Shown piece after piece: positions 56,786 through 64,000 of a stretch of 64,000 bases of DNA; position 1 is the stretch's first letter; every line of letters begins with the position of its first letter. The stretch spans positions 124,394,978 through 124,458,977 of the forward strand of contig NC_044553.1 of the NCBI RefSeq assembly GCF_007565055.1, read 5' to 3'. Source of the DNA: Rhinopithecus roxellana. Lineage: Eukaryota > Chordata > Mammalia > Primates > Cercopithecidae. Both the position numbers and the translations under genes were made by a program. Below the pieces are notes generated by a model, which was not told the DNA's origin, ran no database searches, and was given only the letters and a program-made list of their open reading frames with translations.

Positions 56786-57600
56786 GTACCATTGTATGCA
56801 CATATGTACACACAGATAGTAATGTCCATTGGTCTATTTCTGGACTTTTTATTCATATTCGTTCAACATTCATATCTCTGTTTATTCATATCCCAGAAGA
56901 ATACCACGTAAATTACCTTGACTTTATAATCTATTTTTATATATGGTAGGACAAGTTCTACCCCTAACCCCATCCCAGACTTTTTTTTTTGAGACGGAGT
57001 CTCACTCTGTCACCCAGGCTGGAGTGCAGTGGCGCTATCTTGGCTCACTGCAAGTTCTGCTTCCTGGGTTCACGACATTATCCTGCCTCAGCCTCCTGAG
57101 TAACTGGGACTACAGGTGCCCGCCACCACGCCTGGCTAATTTTTTATATTTTTAGTAGAGACGGAGTTTCACCGTGTTAGCCAGGATGGTCTCAATCTCC
57201 TGACCTTGTGATCCACCTGCCTCGGCCTCCCACAGACTTTTAATCTATTTCTTTAAAATGTTCTTGCCTGGTTTTAAATGTTTAGTCTTCTAGATGCACT
57301 TTGATTTTCTTTTGCCAAGACGTGGAAAGAACAGATTTGAGATTTGAATTGACATCATATTAAATTTGTAGATTACTTTGAGGGAAAATTAAAAGATCTA
57401 AACAATACCATGTCTTTCCATTCCCGAACATACAGTGTGTACTTTGGTTTATCCAAATTCTTTTCAACTTCTTCGCTCCAGTTTTTGTTTTTCTTTAGGA
57501 TACCTGGTACATTTCCATATGTTTGTGTGGTGATTATGTTTTTTCCTCTGCATAATTTAAGATTAGCTAGTGTTCTCTGCATAAAAAGGATGTCTAAACT
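56786..57600 (-). mobile_element. Old LINE remnant, antisense, with a truncated Alu
   Basis: TCCATTGGTCTATTTCTGGAC, CTTGACTTTATAATCTATTTT and CATGTCTTTCCATTCCCG are antisense L1M-like wording on both sides of the Alu at 56984-57232. Confidence 0.55.
56984..57232 (-). mobile_element. 5'-truncated Alu, antisense
   Basis: Poly-T and GAGACGGAGTCTCACTC start. It ends at CTCGGCCTCCCA, missing about 40 bp of the Alu 5' end. Flanking CAGACTTT copies (56976-56983 and 57233-57240) are the target duplication. Confidence 0.93.
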
Positions 57601-57751
57601 AAAGTCAATCTTTTATTCTGGGCTCCTAGCTCCTCCCCTTCCTGCTAACTTGGTTTTTTGTTTTTTGTTTTTGTTTTTGTTTTTTGGTGCCTTCCAGTCA
57701 TCATCTGTGCATATTTTTGTTTATGGATTTTTTTTTTTTTTTACACACATG

Positions 57752-57924
57752 GGCTACTCACATGGATTTCGTTAGTCAACCATGTAGCCTGGTGACATTT
57801 TCACATCAGCACATGGAGGTCTTCTCTGCTGTTAAACAGAGAGTAGCAGATAATTCCACTGGATGGATGTGTGATAATTCATATAACCACCCCTTAACGA
57901 AGAATAAGTTTAAGATGTTTCTAG
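57752..57924 (+). repeat. 173-bp block (copy B), likely source of the LINE-1 patch
   Basis: Starts GGCTACTCACATGGATTTC and ends GTTTAAGATGTTTCTAG, same strand and length as copy A. Differences are at three positions only. Neither copy has a poly-A tail or target-site duplication, so it is not a retrotransposed unit. Confidence 0.92.
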
Positions 57925-57949
57925 TCTTTTGCTAAAATGAACATGGCAA

Positions 57950-58113
57950 ATCATTTTTTTTTTTTGAGATGCAGTTTCGCTATTGTTTCCCAGGCTGGAG
58001 TGTGATGGCGCAATCTCGGCTCACTGCAACTTCCATCTCCCGGGTTCAAGCGATTCTCCTACCCCAGACTCCCGAGTAGCTGGGATTACAGGTGCCTGCC
58101 ACCACGCCCAGCT

Positions 58114-58165
<52 letters not shown>

Positions 58166-58286
58166 TAGTAGAGATGGAGTTTCACTATGTTGGCCAGGCT
58201 GGTCTCAAACTTCTGAACTCAGGCGATCTGCCTGCCTCGGCCTCCCAAAGTGTTGGGATTACAGGTGTGAGCCACCACACCCGGCC
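57950..58286 (-). mobile_element. Full-length Alu, antisense, with GT expansion in its middle
   Basis: Both arms are present in reverse. The A-rich linker region between GCCCAGCTATTTT and TTTTTAGTAGAG has been converted to a GT dinucleotide array. Confidence 0.95.
58119..58162. repeat. GT dinucleotide microsatellite inside an Alu
   Basis: 22 GT units occupy the Alu middle linker, a less common place than the 3' tail. Confidence 0.97.
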
Positions 58287-58288
58287 TT

Positions 58289-58575
58289 TTTCTTTCTTTC
58301 TTTTTTTTTTCTGTTGCTTAGGCTGGAGTGCAGTGGTGCCATCACGGGTCACTGCAGCCTCAACCTCCCTGGGCTCAGGTGATCCTCCCACCACAGACTC
58401 CCAAGTAGCTGGGACTACAGGCAGGTGCCACCACCCCCAGCTAACTTTTTTTGTACTTTTTGTAGAGAGTTTCACCATGTTGGCCAGGCTGTTCTCAAAC
58501 TCCTGAACTCAAGCTCTTTACCTGCCTTGGCCTCCCAAAGTTCTGAGATTATAAGTATAAGCCCGTGGGCCTGAT
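58289..58575 (-). mobile_element. Old Alu (AluJ-like), antisense
   Basis: CTTTCTTTC-rich tail, then CTGTTGCTTAGGCTGGAGTG and GTCACTGCAGCCTCAACCTC, J-type variants. The end is diverged (ATTATAAGTATAAGCCCGTG). It abuts the preceding Alu tail-to-head. Confidence 0.92.
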
Positions 58576-58859
58576 TGAATAGTACTCTTTGTACATATTC
58601 ATTACTCAGCAGATACTGAGTGGCTTTTGCTGCCACTTGGGGAACTGGCGTAGGTGCTGAGGGTGGAGCAGTGAACAAGGAAGGAATGCTAACAGATCTC
58701 GAGAAAAAAATCACTAGGACCGTCCCTGCAGTCAGAGCATGAGTGCACTTTAAACTTAGAATCTTATTCCTAAATTGCTGTCCAAACATGAGGCACCCTT
58801 TCACACCCTTGCCAGCGGTCTGAGCCTGTGCCTGGTTACCCAGATCCAAACTTGTGTGT
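58576..58859. other. Short unassigned stretch
   Basis: No recognised repeat or gene. Confidence 0.4.
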
Positions 58860-59044
58860 TGTCAGAATTGTTTTTGTCTTCACCAGTCCGGCACAGTGGT
58901 ACAATTTTATGTAATTTACATTTCTTTAATTAAAAGTGAAGTTGAGCATCTTTATGTTTGTTTATAAGTCGCTTATATTTATCTGTTAACTGCCACTTCA
59001 CCTTTGTTACCTATTTTACTGTTACATTGTTGTTTTTTATAATT

Positions 59045-59085
<41 letters not shown>

Positions 59086-59520
59086 ATGTTAAGGAAACTG
59101 GCCATTGTTATATTGGTTGCAAATACATATTTTTTAATAGTTTGTTATGCATCTTTTGACTTTCTGAATGGCATTCTTTGTGTGGGTATTTTCTGTACTC
59201 ACATTGGTTTTATTCATTTCCACATTTTAACCGTTTTGGTTGCTGGGTTATGTGTTTTCCTGGAAAAGCCTTTCCCACTCCAAGATTATACATAATGTTC
59301 TACTATCCCCTCCGTATTTTAGGGTTTTATTTTTTAAATATTTATATGTTTTATCAATCTAGGATTTATTTTGTTTGAAATGTTAATACACTTTTATAGT
59401 TTTCTAAAATATACATATGAACTTCCCTTGTTTCAAATTTAGTCCTAGGTATTGTAAATAGTTTCTTGCTCTGATGGATGCCTGTTTTAATTATTTTATA
59501 CTGAAGAGGCTTCTCGCCTC
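58860..59520 (-). mobile_element. Old LINE-1 remnant, antisense
   Basis: AATTACATTTCTTTAATTAAAAG, GAGCATCTTTATGTTTG and CCAAGATTATACATAATG are antisense old L1 wording. Confidence 0.55.
59051..59080. repeat. TG dinucleotide microsatellite
   Basis: 15 TG units following a TATA-rich start inside old LINE sequence. Confidence 0.95.
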
Positions 59521-60420
59521 ATATAAGACTTTTTGCAGTTTTTTTATTACTTGCATCGACCTGTACAAGCAGTTGAATGTACGCCTGAATCTTTGATCCC
59601 ATAGTTTGTTGGAGGAAATGATTATCTTTTCTTCTGCTTTCCAGTATCTGTATGTCTTGTTTTGTTGTTCTGTGTAGTTGCTGTGGCAAAAACTGTTAAA
59701 ATAACACTGGATAATGATGTTTCGTTAAAGTAACATTAGATGATGGTGTTTCACCGTCTACCTCTCGCTCCTGAGTTTAATGAGAAGCTCTTAGTGACCT
59801 GCCACCAAGCGTACTGCTGAGACACGGTTTCTATTAGCAAATCTCCCCATTTGCTGAGCTTCCTAGAAGGACACAGGACAGCAGACCCCGCAGGGAGAGC
59901 ATCTTCACATCACTGGGAGGTCCCACAGCTCCATTTCCCTCTCACCCACACGCAGTGTTCGCTGCCTGCGTGGGAGAGACTCTCACTGAGAAGCCACAGT
60001 TCACTTTTCCATCAGTTGTTTTTACAATGCTTTTGTCTTCACGGAGGCCCAAGGCCTGCAGGCCACCACACTGCTTCCCCGATCCAGGCATCCTCCCCAG
60101 CACAGGAGATGGCCACAGCCTTCCATATCTGTCTCAACACTGCAGTGTCCGAGAAAAGGAAGCAGTGACATGAGAGGACAGAACTTTTAGGTCATTTTTC
60201 CAGGCACACATGCGTCAGCCCAGACCCGATGTTACCCTTCACTCACATCAAGGATTTACGGGGAAAAGGGTTGACTAACTGGAATTTTTTAATACCCTTG
60301 TTTTATTCCTGGCTTTCACAGGATTGCTCCTAATGGGTTACCATTTAGCGTAATGGCTGCCGTCAGCTTCTCCCTTTATTAGTGGGAGGTATTCGCTTCC
60401 ATCCTGGCTTTCTAAGATTT
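59521..60420. other. Single-copy-like DNA
   Basis: No exon, RNA gene or clear repeat. The frame at 59851-60168 has no recognisable motif. Confidence 0.4.
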
Positions 60421-61460
60421 TTTTTTTTAAATCAAGATGCATGTAAATTTTATCACCATCCTTTTAACATCTGTGAAGATGATCATATGGCTTTCCTCCT
60501 TTAGTTTATTAATGTAGTGATTTACATTAATGGATTTCCTAACGCATAATCACTTTGCATTGCAGAAGTAGGCAATGGTCCTGGTGCTTTGAAGGTATAT
60601 ATTAGGCTGCATTCACTTTGTTAATATATTATTTAAGAGTTTTGCATCAAAATTAAGAAATGAGATAACCTACAGTTTACCTTGAGGTGCCCTCTTTGTC
60701 TAATTTTATCTTAGAATTATGCATACTTTAAAATGAAAGTGGAAGAATTTGATTTGACTTATGCTCAGAAACAGTTTATATAACCTGGGAATTATCTAGG
60801 TTTATTTTAATTTGGGGGAGGTAATTTGACTACTTTTAACATTTTTTCCCATGGTCATATTGTTATTCGTGTTTTATTTCTTTTTGGGGATCATTTTTGT
60901 TAATATCTTTCTAACATTGTATATTTCATCTGGTTTTTCCAATTTATTGTTATAAAGCTACAGATAATGTTCTTTTACAGTTTAAAAGTAAACATTTTAG
61001 CAAATCTTTAGAGATTCAAAGTAGATTAATGGTTGCCTAGAGCTGGGGGTCTTGGGAGGAAATGGGGAATTTGAAGAAAGAGTTGACTATGTATGTTTTT
61101 ATTTTATGAACCCTTTCTACTTTCTTAATGCATCTATTGTTACTTTTCCAGCTTTTATGGTTGAGTAACAGTAATAATACTGTATAGATTGGCATTATTG
61201 ACACACAGTGCTCTTGTGGACTTAGTTCCACTTGGTTTGTAGTTTTCATTTTTGCTTTTCTCTTTAACCCTAATCATCGCTAAAACTGATGTTCTTAACT
61301 TTTTGGGTAGTTAGACTTTTTGGTTTTTTACTTTCCTTTTACTGTTAATTTCTAATTTCATTACATGAGAGCATGTAGCCCCTAATTTCTACTTTTTACA
61401 ATCCACTAAAATTTTCTGTAACTTTGTATAGGAATAGTTTTTAGACGTATTTTGTGGGTT
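60421..61460 (-). mobile_element. Old LINE-1 remnant, antisense
   Basis: GATCATATGGCTTTCCTCC, TTAATGTAGTGATTTACATTAATGG and TTTGCATCAAAATTAAGAAATG are antisense L1 ORF2 wording. Frames are destroyed. Confidence 0.6.
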
Positions 61461-62312
61461 TTTGTTAAATACAACAAAACATATATTTCCAGCTTGTTGG
61501 GATCAAAGTGTATTCACATATTTGTGTGTCTGTGTGTGTGCGTTCGTGGCGAGAGAGCTTCTTATAACATAAGCTCAGCCATGTGCTTCCCACTGGACGC
61601 AGACCGCTGTCCAGCGTCCTCACCGTGGCCTATGAGTGCCAGCTTTCATCTGGCCCCTCCAGCTTCGCTAGCCTGCAGTGGAACCCCCGGGTGCCCCGTC
61701 CCTGCCTTGCCAGCTATGCTAGAATCTCAGGGTCTTTCTACTTCAGGCTGCTCCTACACGCGACACCACTGCTGTTCTTCCTGCCAGCTGGTCTCTAGGT
61801 GGCTCCTTCTGGACCTGTAGATTCCAGAGTCAGTGGGACATCCATGGAAGGGCCTTCCCTCAGCCCTCTGTCCAAGGGGCTCCTCACCTCTGTGGTTCTG
61901 TGTCTGAGCATTCTGTCTCTTTGTCTCCAAGCCCTGACATTTCCCCATCATTCCCTACGTGGCAAAGCAGCACAAGGGAGAAGGCCATGTCTGTGCTGCG
62001 CTTTGTCCCACATCCAGGGCCTGGCGCCATTCCTGGAGGGGAGCACATGAGTGAACCAGTGAGTGCCTCCCAACTGTTCCTGTCTGAAGAGCCCCTTAGG
62101 AAATTAAAAAGCCATTTTGGGATTTCAAGCAACCATGCTGTTTCACTTAAATTAATTAGAAAAGAGCATTATTCATTTTCAAATGCCCCTTAAAATGCCT
62201 CATTATGTTTTAATTTGAGGTTCCATGGACATTAAAATATGACAGCAACAAAACTTTCTTTAAAAAATGGATTTAAAAAATATGTATGCTTTTTAATTTA
62301 AACAGTTATTTT
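61461..62312. other. GC-richer unassigned DNA at 61560-62060
   Basis: 61560-62060 has overlapping open frames of 70-122 codons on both strands, a sign of GC richness rather than coding. No family motif and no splice-bounded exon is visible. A decayed LTR is possible. Confidence 0.35.
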
Positions 62313-62616
62313 GGCCAGGTGCAGTGGCTCACGCCTGTAATCCTAGCACTCTGGGAGGCCAAGGCAGGCAGATCACTTGAGGTCAGGAGTTCGAGACCAG
62401 CCTTGCCAACATAGTGAAATCCCATCTCTACCAAAAAATACAAAAATTAAGTGGGAGTGGTGTCATGCACCTGTAATCCCAGCTACTTGAACCAGGGGCA
62501 AGGGGGCGCAAGGGGTACAGCGGAGGTTGCAGTGAGCCAAGATCGTGCCACTGCACTCCAGCCTGGGTGACAGAGTGAGAACATGCCTTCAAATAAATAA
62601 ATCATAAAAATACAAA
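62313..62616 (+). mobile_element. Full-length Alu, sense, (AAAT)n tail
   Basis: GGCCAGGTGCAGTGGCTC start and two arms. An aberrant GGGGCAAGGGGGCGCAAGGG insertion/rearrangement near 62496-62518 replaces the usual GGAGGCTGAGGCAGG segment. Confidence 0.94.
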
Positions 62617-62627
62617 TAAAACAATTT

Positions 62628-62917
62628 TTTAGAGACAAGGTCCAGGGTCTCACCTATTGCCCAGGCTAGAGTGCAGTAGTACAGTCATAGCTTACTGCAG
62701 CTTCATACTCCTGGGCTCAAGTGATCCTCCCACCTCACTCTCCTGAGTAGCTGGGACTACAGGTATGCACCACCACACCCAGCTAATTTTTTAATTTTTT
62801 GTAAGGGTGGTGGTGGTGGTGGTGGTTGGGGACGGGTCTCGCTGTGTTGCACAGGCTAGTCTTGAACTCCTGGCCTCAACTGATCCTCCTGCCTTAGCCT
62901 CCCAAAGCACTGGGAAA
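62628..62917 (-). mobile_element. Old Alu (AluJ-like), antisense
   Basis: AGAGACAAGGTCCAGGGTCTC, CTTACTGCAGCTTCATACTCC and CTCAAGTGATCCTCCCACC are J-type wording. A (GGT)n run at 62805-62826 lies in the middle region. It faces the preceding sense Alu, making an inverted pair. Confidence 0.92.
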
Positions 62918-63784
62918 TAAACTGATTTTTAATGACCCAATTATTTCAATTCATTCTGCAGAAGTTTGGGATTTCCCATCATACTTTCCTTACTGTATTT
63001 TTAAATGAAAGCATAACAGAGGATGCTTTTAAAATGCAATTTAATGTAGTATAATGCATTTTATGGCTTGATGAATATTTGCTTTTAAATGAATAGATAC
63101 TATTTTCCATTTCTTTTAACATATGAAATAAAATAGTAATAGATTCTCATTGTAAAAGATGCGAGAAATACACAAACTGGAGCAAAACAAAGTCTCCCTC
63201 CTCTCTCTGCCTCCTACTCCCTACCACACAGGCAATTGCTTTATGATGTATCCAGTTTTTATGTATGCACATATATATTTATGTACCTGTATGTGTACAC
63301 ATAGTCACACAACTTTATAGTTTTATTTTTAAGCAAATGTGCTTCTACTCTATGCATTTGTCTGCAATGTTTTCCCTGCTCAAAGTTCCATATCATACAT
63401 TGCTATGTACCTAGGGGACTGCTTCATCTTTGAAAGGTAGCAGAGAGTACTTTACCCCTGCTGAGAAGCAGTTAGCCCATCCCCTCTGTTTTACTATCGC
63501 AGGCCTGACCTCAGTGAATTCTTTTTCTTCTGGTAAATTTAGATATTGTCAGGCACTAATTTCATTATAAAGAAAACAAACAAAACCTTCATGATGATAG
63601 TATTGAGTGAATTCAAGTATTTTTCCTACTTCGTATTGTCAAAGAAACTAGAAATTTGGGTGGAAAATTCCATTAAAGGTACATATTTAACACATTTTAA
63701 TATATGTTTGGACATCAGCTTAAAATGTGCTCTTTGATATTTTTATACAAACCTAATACTGACTGCCGCATGTTGATGATGATG
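62918..63784. other. AT-rich DNA, nothing recognised
   Basis: Probably old LINE-derived around 63120-63430. No gene recognised. Confidence 0.35.
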
Positions 63785-63985
63785 ATAAGATGGTCGCTAA
63801 CTTTCCTGAGCCCTTGCTGTGTGCAGGGCGCTGCTTGAGCACATTCCACACATTCATTCATTTACTTCTGACAGCTATGACTGGGAATCTGAGACCTTGG
63901 GAGTTAGACAGCTCTTCCAAAGTCATGCAGCTAGCAGGTGCCGGCATGAGATTCCAACCTGCGCTGTTAGCCACTCGCAAGTCAT
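63785..63985 (-). mobile_element. MIR SINE, antisense
   Basis: GAGCCCTTGCTGTGTGCAGGG, CATTCATTCATTTACTTCTG, GAGACCTTGGGAGTTAG and AAGTCATGCAGCTAGCAGG follow the reverse of MIR from its 3' end. Confidence 0.8.
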
Positions 63986-64000
63986 TATATTCTGGCTTCA

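Noticed and set aside
54757..57761. 15-bp match CACACATGGGCTACT shared by 54757 and 57746 areas, as if copy B had a second relative
   Set aside because: The match does not extend on either side and is short enough to occur by chance in a window of this size.

Overview
The window is nuclear DNA of a catarrhine primate, most likely an Old World monkey (macaque/baboon type). It is dense in full-length and truncated Alu elements of S/Y type, carries decayed LINE-1, MIR, MaLR/ERVL LTRs and Tigger/hAT DNA transposons, and contains the intronless MAGE-family gene NSMCE3. The youngest-looking Alus (around 10536-10833, 23010-23291 and 56442-56630) carry middle-region variants that I associate with cercopithecid AluY lineages rather than human AluY. 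The NSMCE3 product also differs from the human protein, as I remember it, at scattered positions. The species call is an inference.

Only two pieces of host coding sequence are supportable. (1) NSMCE3 (NDNL2/MAGEG1), 39604-40518, plus strand: a complete single-exon 304-codon reading frame in a CpG-rich island, with a TATA-less GC-rich upstream region and a polyadenylation signal about 630 bp after the stop. (2) A single 111-bp internal exon at 50103-50213, plus strand, between a good splice acceptor and a GTAAGTA donor. It encodes a hydrophobic segment of the ENTREP/FAM189 family, best matched to ENTREP2 (FAM189A1). In human 15q13.1, NSMCE3 lies inside the ENTREP2 gene on the same strand, so most or all of this window is probably ENTREP2 intron, with NSMCE3 as a nested gene about 9.6 kb upstream of this exon.

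Layout: 1-9.7 kb, Alus, a 5'-inverted LINE-1 (5.8-7.0 kb) and single-copy DNA; 9.69-10.24 kb, a large CCAT-type tetranucleotide array; 10.5-24 kb, old antisense LINE-1, a Tigger remnant (14.8-15.4 kb) and Alus; 24-35 kb, Alus, a MaLR solo LTR (27.0 kb), an hAT element (32.1 kb) and single-copy DNA; 35.57-37.45 kb, a MER2/Tigger-type element split by two LTRs and an Alu; 39.4-41.2 kb, NSMCE3; 41-50 kb, MIRs, LINE remnants, Alus and an unusual internally inverted Alu (45.56-45.82 kb); 50.1 kb, the ENTREP2 exon; 50.7-51.1 kb, a tandem duplication inside a DNA-transposon-like repeat; 52.5 kb, a second MaLR LTR; 54.9-56.8 kb, an antisense LINE-1 whose interior is replaced by a 173-bp patch copied from 57.75-57.92 kb; 58-64 kb, Alus, old LINE and a terminal MIR.

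I found no new gene system. The most interesting signals are structural: the templated patch in the LINE-1, the twin-priming-like Alu, the nested transposon at 35.6-37.4 kb, and the short exon that open-reading-frame methods miss. Names of repeat families come from memory of consensus sequences and were not checked by search.
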